Shown: positions 27,901-43,677 of the stretch, in pieces
Numbering within the stretch: the stretch's first letter is position 1
Layout: each line of letters begins with the position of its first letter
Assembly (NCBI GenBank): GCA_025917655.1
Contig: CP084609.1
Location: forward strand, 992,001-1,056,000
Length of the DNA stretch: 64,000 bases
Direction of reading: 5' to 3'
From: Chlorella sorokiniana
Lineage: Eukaryota > Chlorophyta > Trebouxiophyceae > Chlorellales > Chlorellaceae
The notes under the pieces: generated by a model
Told to the model about the DNA's origin: nothing
Seen by the model: the letters and a program-made list of their open reading frames with translations, nothing else
Databases searched by the model: none
Position numbers and translations under genes: made by a program

Positions 27901-29866
27901 CAGGTCCCATGCCACCCGGCAGCTCATCCTGAAAGGGGTGCCCTGTGAGGCCCCCGCCTGGGGCGACGCCACCCTCATCAGCAACCGGCGGCTGAGGTGG
28001 GATTGGTGTGCTGCTCGGTGCCTCGCAGTTGCTGGAGCAGTTGGAGCCTGCTTGCAATAGCTGCCCTGCACGGCGCTCCCCCGGGCTCTGCCTTCTTTGG
28101 CGGGCATCTCTGCATGCCACCCTGCCGCACACCGCCCCCAAAGTCAACCGCGTGTGCCGCGCTCCTTCTTCCGCTGCCTCCATGCCACTCGTCGGCCACT
28201 CGTCGGCTGCACGCTCCCCCTTCCCTGTCGCAGCGACCAATTTGCCACCACCTCGCCGGTGTTCAAGGAGCGGCAGGAGCTGCCTGGCAGCGCGAACCGC
28301 AAGCGCACCAAGGCACGGCTGGCAGTGGAGAGCAGCAGCGAAGAGGAGGAGGAGGCCGGGGAGCCGAGCAACATGCAGGCGCGTGCCAGGGCTGTGCTTT
28401 GCGGCGAGAATGTGCTGGCTTTGCGCTGTGGCGCCCAACCCTGCCTCTTCTTGTCTTGCCCAGCGGGACGCGGCGTAGGCGGTACCGCTCACAGGCGCCA
28501 CCCCGCGCATCGCCCGTCCACCATGCTGCAGCCGCCCCCTGCATGCTACATGTGCCAGCGCTTCCACGTGGGACGCTTCTGCTGCGGCCGACTCGCGCTC
28601 TACCACGCGTTATTCCACTGGCGCCGCCGCCTGCTGGCGCGGCTGAAGCGGGAGCTCAAAGCGGAGCTGCGGCGGCGCAAGGTGGGCTAAGGCGGTGCGG
28701 GCTGGGGCTTCCGAGCAGCGGGTTTTCCCCACCTGGTTAAGCTGCTGCTGGTGGGGCCCGGCTGGCCTGGCCTGGGCTGCCGGGGGTGCACCCACTGCGC
28801 ATGCACCCCGCTGGCGCCGGAGATCCTGGCGTTTGCTGCGCTCACCCCGCCCCTGAGCGCTGTGCCGCTGCCGCAGCGCGGCGGCTTCCGCGCGACCGCT
28901 CCTGCGTGGCCGAGGCGGTACTGCGCAAGGAGTCGTTGATGGAGGACCTGTACCGCAACTATCGTCGCCTGCTGGAGCTGGCGGGTGAGATGGGTGGCGG
29001 GTGGGCGTGTGTGGGGTGGTAGGGGGTAGCAGTTGGTGCAGAGCGGGGGTGGCAGCCGGCTGCGCGGGGACCCAGCCCTGGCTTGATTGCGCTGCTGTTG
29101 CTGGGCGCTGCCCTGCTGCCCCTATCAGATCGCCCCTGTGCGAACAAGCTGTACCGCCTTTCACACGCCTGCAGAGCGGTACCAGCTGTCTGGCGGGGAG
29201 GAGTCGCGCGGCGGCTGGAAATCCGCCTTTGAGGGCGTGCATGCGGGTGGGTCAAGGGTGGCGTGGGGGCCGAGTTTGTTCAAACGAACAAACGGGCAAG
29301 GGGACACCACAAGCTCGCTGGCGTGGCTCCCTGCCAGCTGCCCTTCCTCCTACTCACCCCCTGCCTGCCTCATCTCATGGTCTTCCACCCATGCCGCAGA
29401 GGTGGAGGCAGCGCGGACTGAGCTGCACAGCGGGAGCGAGGCGGAGGAGGGCAGCGTGGCGTGGCCCGACGAAGCAGACGCCAGCAGCGGCAGCGACGAG
29501 GAGGGCGGCTGCCAAGCAGGGGCCGACGGCACCGGCAGCGACGGCGATGAGGGCGCGGATCGGGAGCGGCCAGATGGCGGCAGGCCGCGCCTGCGGCAGG
29601 CGCGCATTCGGTTTGGCGCCGTGCCGCTGCAGCCCACGGCGCCCCCAGCTCAGCAGCGCACAGGGGTCGGCCGCAGCGGAGACGGCATCAGAAAGCAGGG
29701 CACCCCACCAGCGCAGGGTGCTCAGCCTGAAGCAACGGCGGCGCAGGAGACGCCGGCGCCGCAGCGGCCCAGCAGCGCGGTTGGCAGGATCAGGCGGGTG
29801 GACATACGCTCCTTCTTCAGCCCCAGGCAGCAGCAGCGGCAGCAGGAGACGCAACACACTGAGTGA
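24911..29866 (+). CDS. DUF4211 domain nuclear protein
   Basis: The ATG at 24911 starts MPAPDSDSYVTLSSEEELGD. The first half is disordered: Ser/Asp/Glu patches, Arg-rich stretches and a poly-Gln run (about 26220-26248). The C-terminal part matches DUF4211: an F/Y-rich helix YSPRQLFDIYVEYALLCYAD, HEQYYRRALDHIEFEMTRL, SDAWKSSARGLLQALEALP, a zinc-finger-like CDACNRSR, then RQLILKGVPCEAP, and FHVGRFCCGRLALYHALFHW with a following basic helix (KRELKAEL). Another helical exon (SLMEDLYRNYRRLLELAG) and an acidic tail follow, ending RVDIRSFFSPRQQ with TGA at 29864-29866. The four cysteines plus His suggest metal binding. By family knowledge DUF4211 proteins are nuclear and poorly characterised. The C-terminal IRSFF resembles a PCNA-interaction motif lacking the first Gln. 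A CCTG-repeat intron lies at 26720-26790. Confidence 0.72.
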
Positions 29867-30001
29867 CAGCAGCGGCGCTGGATTAGGCAGCCTTCTGTCC
29901 TTCTGAGTAGCTGCCACGCATTCGTGAACGCTGTGTTTTACCCGCACCCAGCCCTTCTGTGCGTGCCTCAACATGTATGCTGCTGATTTCACATATCTGA
30001 T

Positions 30002-30006
30002 TTACA
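30002..30006 (-). terminator. TGTAA-type polyadenylation signal for the GAF gene
   Basis: Read on the - strand this is TGTAA, about 150 bases after the stop codon of the GAF-domain gene. The motif and spacing fit green-algal polyadenylation. Not otherwise supported. Confidence 0.3.
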
Positions 30007-30157
30007 TGCAGTATAGCCTGGCTTTCCTGGTGCAACGCATGGCAACCATCTCCTGAGCCTCAAACGTTTTGCGCAGGCAGTTAGGCAGGGCATTGTTGTG
30101 AATCGATTGGCAGGCACTTGAAGGCCTCCGTGCGATTGGGAGGCACCACTTCATGGC

Positions 30158-32806
30158 TCAGTGGCCGCTCTCTACGGGGTGAATGAAGGCGAAGACAAGG
30201 GAGCGGTCGATGTCAGCGCCAGAGGGAGCACCAGCGGCGCGCATCGCCACCGACACATCTGCGGGGAGCAAGGGGGCAAGCGGGCGCTCGCTCAGCTCGG
30301 CATCGAAGCCACAGAGCGGGCGCGGATCGCTGGCCGCGAGGCAGGGTGCCACGGTGATTTCAAACAACTCCAGCTCAGCGGTTGGGCCAGCCGCCGCACC
30401 GATGAGGGGGTGGGTGCCGGCGCCCTCCAGGAGCTGCTCGGTGGCAGGGCTGCAGGGCGAGCGCGGGCGCAGGCGCAGGCATGTCAGCATGGTCTGGCAG
30501 GTGGAAGTCATCATAGCGGGTTGTAAGACAAGCGGAGCCTTCACATCCCGGAAGCCTGGATGCGGGCCAGCCTTGCACGGCACCAGAGCCAAGGCCTCGC
30601 CTGAACAGCGCTTCAGCCCACGCCCCGCTGCCTGGCAGTGCCACCCTGGCGGCGAATGGGCGGTGCTGCGCAGCCTTCTCTCGCAGGGAGGGGGGTGAAG
30701 GGGCCGCCCTCCGGCACAAAGACCTGGAACAGCCCGCTGCCGCAGAGCTGGCCCTCAGGCAGTCCTGCAGTGGGTATGCAAGGACTGCTGGACGTCAACA
30801 TGCCCGTGCTGCATCCACTGACTGGCCCGGACACACCAAACAAACAACAACCAACGAGGAAGGTTTCATGTCCTCGCTTGCGCTGGCATGCCCGCCTGTC
30901 AGCGCTGCAGCCGCCGGGTTGCACCACAGGATGGGCCAGCGGCGGGAGGAGGTGTCACACAGCAGCGCTGCGGCGCGGATCAAGCGAGGGTCTCGCTCTA
31001 GCGAGGCGGCGGCGGCACGACGGGCTTGCTGCTCCCGCTCCAGCTCCTCCACCTGTTTTGGGCAGTAGATCCGGGATGCGTAGAGGGTGGGCCGGGCGGG
31101 GAGGGAGGGTCACATGAGACACTGGCACGCCCAGTCTTTAAATTTGGATCAAGCGGTCCTTCTCTGCTCGCCTCTCTTTCAGGGACGAAGCATGGAAGCG
31201 CACAACACACACAAGACGGATCACCTTGTGCTCCTCCAGCAAGCGCGTCGCCATTTCGGCCAGGCAGGCCAGCAGGTTGAGAGCGTCGGCGGAGAGGCGC
31301 CGCGGCTGGAAGTCGAACAGGCACAGGGACCCCATCCTGTAGCCGCGCGACGACACAAGCGGGGAGCCTGGGGCCGAACGAGGGAGGGAGGCAGGAAGGT
31401 TCAACAAGCTCTTGTTTGCGCATCAGGGCAGCTGCGAGGCAGCCGACGGTGCCACGGCGGCTAACGTAAACATGGTGTTATGTGTGTGTTGAGAGTGTAA
31501 GTTGGTGAATTGCTGGGGTGGGGCACTCGCCTGCATAGAAGCGCACAAAGGGGTCCTGCGCCACGCAGGAGAGACACGTGAACCTGCGCAGGTGAGCAGC
31601 GCAAGGCGGCAGATGTTGGTGCACTGCCTCTGTGAAGCCTCGCTTGTGCTGCAGCACAGCAAACAGTTGAGCTTCCTTCCACAGGGGCTCTGCCACAGAC
31701 CGCTTGCCTGTGGTCTTGCGCCGTGTCTGGCACGCACAGCAGTGTGTGCACCTGCAAACGGCGGCAGCAGTGGCAGGGACGCCACCATGGTAACAAGAAC
31801 AGCAAGAGCATTGCTTCAGTCTTCCCCAGCAAGCCGCACACAACCATGTCACCGCCAGCCACGGATCCGCGGCGGCAGCCTCCGCTCGCTCACCTGCGGC
31901 AGCAGGAGGGCTTCGCACAACGAGCCTGCTCGGTCGGTGCCCTCCCCCAGCGCCCCGCCTGCGACCCAGCCACCGAGGCGAACACGAGGCGGCGGTCGTC
32001 GATCAGGTTGATGGCGCAGACGGGCACCTTGTAAAGCTGCGGGGAATGGGGGAGAGCGTGTGGGGGAGGGGGCGGCTGCATGGACAGAGCAAGGTCGCCT
32101 TTCTGGGGTCAAGGTAGGCGGGCAGCAAGGGTGGCCTGCGCCACACCTCGTCGGCATTGGCAGATTTGCACCGGTGGCTGACCCAACCGCCAATCCACCG
32201 GCAAGCGATCGGGCCACGACCGCATGCCTCCCTCCCTGTCGACTTCAGTGCAGCACCACGGGTGGGCGGACGGGGCGCACGCGTTGCCCCCACCTATTCA
32301 CCTGGGTGCACAGCTCCGTGATGGAGTCCAGCCCAGCCCTGGTTTTGGGCAGCACCGTCAGAGACGACTCCACCTCGGCCAAATGCTTAGCCTCGGTGGC
32401 AGCATCAGCCGCATGGCCCACCCCCCACGCCCGCCAGGTGCAAGCGCCGCCACCCAGCAGTGCCTCGCTCGCCCAGGCCGGGGCTGCGGGCCAGTGCAGT
32501 GTGCGGCCTGTGGACTGCGAGCAACGGCGCCATTACTGACAGCAACCTTCAACGCTGTGTCGCTGGCTGGGCCCAGGGCCTCGGCCCGCATGCTGTCTTC
32601 ATCTTCATGTTCACCCCCGCCAGGCTGTCCAGGCTCAGCAGCCCGCTGCGAAGCACTGCCGACTTGCCCCCGCCTGGACTGTTGCCAGCAGGGGCAGCGG
32701 CGACGGGCGCGGCGCGGTTGCTGGCTTTGGGGGCAGCACAATCGTTCTCGTCGCCCTGAAGACGTGTGGAGAGTGCAATGCAGAGTGCAGGGGGATGAAC
32801 GTGCAT
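30158..32806 (-). CDS. GAF-domain (and probable PAS-like) sensor protein
   Basis: On the - strand the exon near 32395-32300 encodes AKHLAEVESSLTVLPKTRAG and LDSITELCTQ. It is followed by LYKVPVCAINLIDDRRLVFA (about 32040-31980), the first strands of a GAF domain. Later exons have SCVAQDPFVRFYAG, then SPLVSSRGYRMGSLCLFDF and PRRLSADALNLLACLAEMA, the G-x-x-(L/M)-G-(T/S)-L-C-(V/L)-x-D-x-x-P-R signature and last helix of GAF. Downstream, an Arg/Glu helix leads to RLIRAAALLCDTSSRRWPI and LWCNPAAAALTG, which reads like the start of a PAS domain, and an end containing LELFEITVAPCLA and SLVFAFIHPVESGH, stop at 30158. No kinase or cyclase module is seen, so the output is unknown. The N-terminus is uncertain: frames are open to about 32806-32961 without a clear ATG. 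Confidence 0.6.
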
Positions 32807-33192
32807 CTCAGCATGGCGACCTCTCCCCTCAACGCTGCACCCCCTGCCTCCGAGCTGCCTTGGCTGGGTCCCACCTGGCTGTCACAGGCCCAGCAGCCGA
32901 CAGCCTTGCTGGGGACGCTCCCATGGCGGCTGGCAGTGGAGGCAGGTTCGGGGCAGACCAAAGAACGGTCAACCTTGGACCGTCATGTGCCAATGATGCG
33001 GCCTCAACGAGGCTGGAAAGGAGGCATGGCTGCCACCCCGGGCACCAAGTTTAGCGGAGGAAGAAAGGCGGCGGTCCAGTCGCTGACTGGTTCAGGTTTG
33101 ATCGCGTGCGACACGGGCTGTGGCCACCTTTGCCGATGTAAAGCAGCAACATACATCAGCCAGGTGCAACTGACGATGCATGCTTGGCATAC

Positions 33193-34934
33193 TCATGCGC
33201 CCTGCCGCAGCAGCGCAGCCACCGCGTTTCCCGCCGCACGGCCGCTGCGCCACGCCGCCTCCACGCTGCTGCCTGCCGCGGTGTCGCCGCACAGCACCAC
33301 GCCCTGGGAGGGCAGGAACAGGAGCTCTGTGCCCAGCGGCTGTGCCACAAAGGCGCGGCCCCAGCGCTGCGCATGGCAGTAGACGGGCTCGGGCAGGGGG
33401 CCCTGCAGCGCTCGCGCAGCAGCGGGGATGGGGCGGGGCCGGCCAGGCGTGAGCACAGCACAGCATAGCAAAGAAGTTCGAGCGAGTAGTCAGCGGAGCG
33501 CGGCACAGGATTCTTGGAAGCGATGACGGCTTGCCATGTGTCCGATGATGAGATGCTGCCGCTGGCCGAGGGACAGCCAGGCCTTGGCGGCTCGGGCGCA
33601 CGCACCTGCACCAGCGGCTGCATGAGGGCGCGGAAGTCGGCCAGAAGCTGCGCCGCCACCGCCGCTCGGTAGTCCTCGCCCTGAGGCTGGAAGCGGCCGC
33701 CGACCGCCGTGGGCCGCGTTTGAAGCAGCTGCGCTGTGCGCTGCGGCGACGTGAGTGCCACCCAGCACTGCGGCGCGTCCGCCCCGTGCGGCCGCCCTGG
33801 CTTGCTGCTGTTGCAGGCCAACCACTGGAAGGCTACGCTGCTGCTGCTGCTGCTGCTGCCGCTGCTGCTGCTGCCGCTGCCGCTGCTGCGGCCGTCCCCG
33901 CCGCTATGACCCACGTCGATGCTGGCAGAGTCAAAGGGCACCCCAGGCAGCGGGGAGGCAAAGGCGAGCATGAGGGCGAAGCAGGGTGCAGGCGTGGCGG
34001 CCTGCACGCTGGTCGCCAGCTGGGCCAGGGAAGAGGACTGAGCCGCCAGGGAGGGGATGTGGCCCGCGCTGCCTGCAGCGGCGCGGGACGCAGCAGCCGG
34101 CTCAGCGTCGGCGGGGTCGGCCCGCCTGCCGCTGGCGTCCGCCAGAAAGCGGCAGCAGCTCGCTCATCCCCAGCGCAGGGCTGGCCGCCAGCGTGCCGCT
34201 GACCCTGCCGCTGCTTTAACACACGCATAATCTCAAGCATGGCCTCCCCCTGAAGGTGCCCGCCCTGGCCCCACACTCGCCTGGCAGCAGCGGCAGCGCA
34301 TCCGCCAGCACCAGAGCATCAAAGGAGCCCAGATCCTCCACCTCATGCTGCCGCCCAGCGGCCGCACCCGCCGCCGCCCGCCCGCGCGGCTGCCCCGCAG
34401 CTGCCACTTGGCGCCTGCGCCGCCGCAGCCGCCGCCGCTGCGCTCCGCTTCCTGCACAATCACACCCGCCTGCACCGCCGACGGCGCCTGGCCTGCCCGA
34501 GACAGCTGCGCCGCCATGTGCTGCGCCAGCGAGTTGTTGGTGGGTGTGGCGACGTACAGCGGCTGGCCGGCCAGTGAGCCGAAGAAGCTGCTGCCGCTGC
34601 CGCTGCCGCTCGGCTCCACGGCGCCATCGCTGGTGATCCGCGCGTGGCGGCCCTTCCACTCCTGAACAACGCCTGCAGCCTGCCATTCCTCCACCTGCTG
34701 CTGGAACTCCTGGCTGCTGGCTGTGAAGAATTGGGTGCCGTGGTCAAAGCTGAGGGGGCCCAGCCCCGCAGGCTCCAGCTCGCGAGACGACAGCCGCCCG
34801 CCGACGCCGCGGCCGCCCATGTCAAACACGGTGGCTGCGATGTCGTGCCTGAGCAGGGCGCTGGCAGCTGACAGACCTGCTGTGCCGCCGCCAATGATGG
34901 CCACCCTGCAAAGCGGGGGCGGCGGCGGCAGCAC
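33193..34934 (-). CDS. Renalase-like FAD-dependent amine oxidase/oxidoreductase
   Basis: The first clear exon starts at the acceptor near 34912 and reads RVAIIGGGTAGLSAASALL, the Rossmann G-x-G-x-x-G dinucleotide fold. It continues GGRGVGGRLSSRE (second FAD motif), LSFDHGTQFFTAS and VVQEWKGRHARITSDG, all typical of the renalase-like branch, where FDHGAQYFTA is diagnostic. The middle has a Ser-rich loop (about 33840-33900) and WVALTSPQRTAQLLQ; the last exon gives WGRAFVAQPL and VVLCGDTAAGSSVEAAWRSG, the C-terminal FAD-binding G-D motif, with TGA at 33193. The upstream codon at 34934 is GTG and lies beside a CAG acceptor, so a short first exon, perhaps with a transit peptide, is missing. The substrate is unknown; algal members may oxidise NAD(P)H isomers or amines. 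It lies divergent from ProRS. Confidence 0.75.
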
Positions 34935-35412
34935 AGCCGGGCGTCAGGTTAGCGGCGGGGTGGCAGGGCAGCACGGCCGGCTGCCCCCTAAGCCAGGGCA
35001 TCAGATCACATTGTACCAAAGATCTTCACCTTTTGGGCGCCGGGCCCTGAGCGGCTGTGGCCATGCCGGCTGCTCCTGTGGCTGCCTGGGCAGCCACTGC
35101 CATAGACCGGCAGACCTGGCGCATGAGAAACAACTTGATGATGGTACTTTGAATAAAGGAATGCATGCGCATTCAGTCCAGCTATTAAAAAGTTCCCCCT
35201 GAGTAGTACAGCTGGGCGGTACCAGGTTGGCCCCCTGCTTCATTCATCCTTCCTGCAGTGGCGCCCGACCTGTGCGTGTGGACAGGGCGACGCCGGAAGC
35301 GCCTCGGGCTAGCAGGCAAGCAATGCAAGGGCAAGGCCCGGGTGGGGCACCGGCAGCCGGGTCGACACAGGTTCAGCGGAGTTGGTTATATTGCATGTAA
35401 TGTGGATTGTCG
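34935..35412. other. Divergent promoter region between renalase-like gene and ProRS
   Basis: No protein domain is seen. The segment separates two head-to-head genes and contains AT-richer stretches (35000-35030, 35140-35190 and 35380-35410) unlike the flanking exons. It probably holds both promoters and the unresolved first exon of the renalase-like gene. Confidence 0.4.
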
Positions 35413-39999
<4,587 letters not shown>

Positions 40000-40318
40000 G
40001 CAGGTGGCCAGCATTTTCTGGCAGCAGCTGCTGGGCAGACAGACGCGCACGGCGGGACGATGGGCCTGGCAGCGGCGGTGCCTGCATGTCTTCCGCCGCG
40101 GCATTGACTCTTCTCTCTCTTTACTCCTCACTTGCGCCCCTGTGGGGCACGCCTGCTGCCCGCAACAGTTTTCCCTGGAGATTGCTTTCAGATTGTTTAT
40201 CAGCTGCAGTCCACTTGGGAAGAATGAGTCGGCAATCAAGGAAACCCGCGTCCCCATGTCTGCGGCAATAACGACCTCACAAGGCTTGCGTTTGATTGTC
40301 TTGATTGTGCTGCCCCGC
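40000..40318. other. Convergent 3' region between ProRS and dsRBD gene
   Basis: No exon or domain is supported. It is less GC-rich than neighbouring coding DNA, especially 40090-40310, and likely holds the two 3' UTRs. Confidence 0.4.
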
Positions 40319-40825
40319 TCACTTCAGATGCGGCGCCTCGCTGGCAATATATGCCAGCGCCGCTGCTGCCGCGTGCTGCTCTGCGTCGTTCCTGCCACGG
40401 CCCAGGGCCTGGAACTGCGCCGCCCCCAGCACCACATCCTGGCTCCCTGGGCGCACCAAGGTCGGCAGCCGCAGGTGGCAGCTCCAGTGGAGGGGCTCGC
40501 TGGCGGGGGCGGCCAACAACCGGTCGGTGCTGTACTGCGGGGCGGCGTAGAACTTGTCGCACAGCGCCTTGAGCGCCGCCTTGCCGTCTCGAGGCAGCGC
40601 ATCCGGCGAGCGCACTGCAGGCGCCCCAGGCTCGGTGGATGGCACAAAATGGGTGGACATTGGGGAACCAGCTGTGCTCAAGCTCTGCAGAGGTACAGGC
40701 CCACTGGTTGGGGTGGCAGGGGGCCGACCAGAGGCAGGAGCGTTAGCGCTTGCAGGACGCACCGGTTGCCCGCTATTCACGTAAACTTCGCTTCTGAACG
40801 CAAGAACCCGATTTGAAGCCTGCAC
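40319..40825 (-). CDS. Small protein with a divergent double-stranded RNA-binding domain
   Basis: A single open exon on the - strand encodes up to 168 residues, stop TGA at 40319. The first 80 residues are Pro/Ser/Ala-rich and disordered. The C-terminal half, from ALKALCDKFYAAPQYS through SCHLRLPTLVRPGSQD and LGRGRNDAEQHAAAAALAYI, follows the dsRBD plan: helix 1, three strands, then G-x-G-(R/K)-(N/S)-x-A-E-x-x-A-A-x-x-A-L. The G-R-N-D in place of G-x-S-K-K lacks the usual basic pair that contacts RNA phosphate, so binding may be weak. Codon 40825 is GTG next to a CAG acceptor, implying a missing first exon; an internal ATG at 40660 would give 113 residues. The gene is divergent from the NFKBIL1 homologue. 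Confidence 0.55.
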   Translation of the reverse strand: MQASNRVLAFRSEVYVNSGQPVRPASANAPASGRPPATPTSGPVPLQSLSTAGSPMSTHFVPSTEPGAPAVRSPDALPRDGKAALKALCDKFYAAPQYSTDRLLAAPASEPLHWSCHLRLPTLVRPGSQDVVLGAAQFQALGRGRNDAEQHAAAAALAYIASEAPHLK

Positions 40826-41094
40826 AAGGTGTCGGGGAGCCTTTCTGACGGCAGCTTAAACTCGACACACTCACAAACCCATGTCAGGAAGAAATAAATG
40901 GTAGATGGGAACTGCAAAGGTTTTGGTCAGTGTCGGACGAAGGCTCGAGGTACGGTTTGCAGGAGTTTGGTAGGCTGCGCTGTGCGCGCCGTGCACTTGC
41001 GTTGTACAGCCAAGTAGGGAGCGATCCAGCACCCCTCCTGTCATTGGAGATGCTCGCTATAATGTCCAACAAAATCTGATCGCAATACAGGGCT
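40826..41094. promoter_or_regulatory. Divergent promoter between dsRBD gene and NFKBIL1 homologue
   Basis: About 270 bases separate the two head-to-head genes. It is AT-richer (for example 40890-40930 and 41050-41090) than either coding flank. On the - strand an ATG followed closely by GTGAGT (about 40880-40870) could be a tiny first exon of the dsRBD gene, although the phase does not obviously fit. Confidence 0.35.
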
Positions 41095-43677
41095 ATGGGC
41101 AGCGGCGAGAAACGCAAGCACTCAAAATCCAAGAGTAGAAAAGAGAAGAAGTCCAAAAGGAAAAAGAGGAAGAAGGAGAGGCGATCCAGGGATCGCAGCC
41201 GCAGCCCGAGCAGCAGCGACAGCGACGGTGGCGGCAGTGCGCCCCCCGCCTCGTCGCCCTCGCCGCAGCACCTGCTGCTGGCGGCTGCGGTGGGCGACAG
41301 GCGCGCTGCCGGCAGCTGATAGAGCAGGGCGCGGACGTTGCGTACGCAGATGGCGAGGGGACCACCGCCCTGCATGAGGTGAGGGGGCTCTGGGCTGCTC
41401 AGCACGCCGCCCCGCTCCCAGTCAGAAGGCAGCTTCGGCCCGAGCGGGGCTGCCTTGCCTCCCGGGGTCGCAGGCCTGCCGGCACGGCCACCTGCCGGCT
41501 GCTCGCCTGCTGCTGCGGCGGGGAGCCGACGCGGGGCTGGCGGATGTGAGAGGCGACACGCCCGCGCACCTGGCTGCGCGCTGGGGCCACCTGCACCTGT
41601 TGGCGGCGCTGCTGCAAGCAGGTGAGGGGTGTGCGGCGGGCGTGCGAGCTGGGGCGGCTCCGGGAGCTGCATCGCTGCGTTGCTGGCTCGCTCTTTTGAC
41701 GTGGGCGTCACGCTGTTGTCGCGGGTGCACGGCGGCAAAGCTCCACCTGCAAGCCCCCGCCGCCCCTGCAGAGCGGCCGCCGGAGACGGACGCCGTCAAC
41801 GGGCGGGGCGAGAGCGTGCAGGATCTGGCGGCGCGGGCCATGGACAAGCTGGACGTGCAGGTGGGTGCTCAGAAGGGGACCGCCATGGTCGCCTGCAAGA
41901 CTTGGGGCGGCGGCGCCTGGGAGCAGCAGGGGCTGGCCGATGGCCGTGGGTGGTGCCCAAGCAGTCTTGGGCACCTGCTGAGCTTCAGAGCTTGGGCTTG
42001 GTCCTGGAGCGCTGAGCTGCCGCCCCCGCCTGCCTGCAGTCGTACCGTGCAGAGCCGGGCCAGCGGGACCCCCAGCAGCAGGAGCAGAAGCGCAGCCCGG
42101 CCCCGCTGGGCCCCGCCGACGACTGGCAGGTGTGGGGGCACGCACTGCCTGGCTACGTCGCTTCAGAACTGCGCTCCCACCCAACTCACGGACAGCGCAC
42201 CAACTGCTGCACCTGCCCTCTATTTGTGTATTAACGTTGGAATGCAGCGGCGGCTGGCGGAGGAGCTGTCTGGAGGGGAGGAGGAGGAGGAGTGGGGCGC
42301 GTGAGCAAGCCCAACCCGCCCTGCCCCTGTGCTGTCCCGTGCTGCGGCTGGCAGCAGCCGCCAGCGACTGGCTGCTCTGCATGCTTGTTGCCTGCTCTGC
42401 TTTTCCCTGCCCCTTGCACGCCGGCTCCATAGCCGCCCGCCGTTGCCCAACGGCAGCGGTGTCGTGCCAATGGTTGTCTGCCCCGCCCTGTCTGCCTGCA
42501 GTTTTGGGGGCGGCGACTGGCACGCCGACCAGTACGAAACGGCTGAGGAGTACGCGCAGCGCATTTGGGAGGAGATGCAGGTGCGTGACGGCGTGCACAT
42601 GTGCTCTTCTGTGCCTGAAGGGCGGCCTGTTTGGCTTGCAGCAACCAGTCCGTAGGCATGCCCGGTTCGGGGCTCAACGGAGGCTGAGCACCGCAGGCCT
42701 CAAGCGTAGCTGGCACCATCCGTGGACCCTGCAGGCCCACCGCCGCGCACAGGAGCGCAGCAGCGGGCAGCGTTTTCTCGTGCACGGCGGCGGGAGGAGG
42801 CCACACGGGAGGCGTACCGTGCGGCTGCAGAGGCAGAGAGCCGGCGCATACTGGAGGAGCAGCGGGGGCGGACGCCGCGTGGCGGGCCGCGGTCGCCGCC
42901 GGCCAGGCGGGCGCCAAGCGTGCGGCGTACGAGGCCCGCTGGCAGTTCTTCGCCTCCAAGCCCGCAGGTGCTTGCAGTTTTTCCTTTCCCCCAATTTTCG
43001 CAAACTGCTGCTGCGGTGCAGCGGCGGTTGGCATCTGAGCTGAGCCATCCAGCACCCCCAGCGTGCACAGCATGCTTCGGCTGGACATCACCGAACCCCG
43101 CAAGGGGGCGGCAGGCATGTGTGCTGAAAGCAGCCCTTTCCTCACCCGGCTCTCTGTCGCCGCTCCTCCCCCACTCACGCAGATGTTGCTGTTGCCTACG
43201 CCGACGTGCCTTGGATCCTGGCCGCCGAGGGCGCACCTCAGGATGAGCTGCAGCGGGTGGTGCTCTACGGTGAGTGTGTGTGGGTGTGGGGGGAGGCGGT
43301 GGCAGGCTACACGACAGCAGGGCACACGACAGCAGCCGTCGCTGGCGGGCGTCCTTGGCAGCCTTGCAGACGGCATGCGTGACTTGGATAGGTGCCCGTC
43401 TGTGGGTGCTGCCGCTGCGGTCCTCGCTGTGCCCGCATCTGCTCAGTGCCGACCCGCAAGCTTCGCCCCTCCTTGCCCACGTTGAAGGCGCCGAGGGGCC
43501 CGAGGAGCAGCGCCGGCGCCTGCGCACCGAGCTGGTCCGGTGGCACCCCGACAAGTTTGTCGCGAAGTTCGGGCGGCGGCTGCGGCGGCGGGGGACCGTG
43601 AGCGCGTGCTGGAGCGCGTCAACGCGCTGTCGCAGCAGCTCAACGCCATTGGTGCGGCGCTACAGCAGGCGCGATAG
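41095..43677 (+). CDS. NF-kappa-B inhibitor-like protein 1 (NFKBIL1) homologue
   Basis: The ATG at 41095 starts a Lys/Arg/Ser nuclear-type N-terminus (KRKHSKSKSRKEKKSKRKK), then ankyrin repeats: HLLLAAAVGD, LIEQGADVAYADGEGTTALH, ACRHGHLPAARLLLRRGADA and GDTPAHLAARWGHLHLLAAL. Next come AVNGRGESVQDLAARAMDKL, an acidic stretch (LSGGEEEEEWG), DWHADQYETAEEYAQRIWEE, an Arg/Glu helix (EATREAYRAAAEAESRRI), AYEARWQFFAS, AYADVPWIL and the C-terminal block LRTELVRWHPDKFVAKFG with VLERVNALSQQLNAIG; stop TAG at 43675-43677. The R-W-H-P-D-K-F block is diagnostic for NFKBIL1. The first ankyrin helix changes frame near 41306-41312 without a splice site. Plants and algae lack NF-kappa-B, so the role is probably in splicing or RNA processing, as proposed for IkBL. 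Confidence 0.85.

Noticed and set aside
26915-28606. 563-codon - strand frame opposite the DUF4211 gene
   Set aside because: It spans several + strand exons and introns that have recognised conserved motifs; no motif in the antisense frame.
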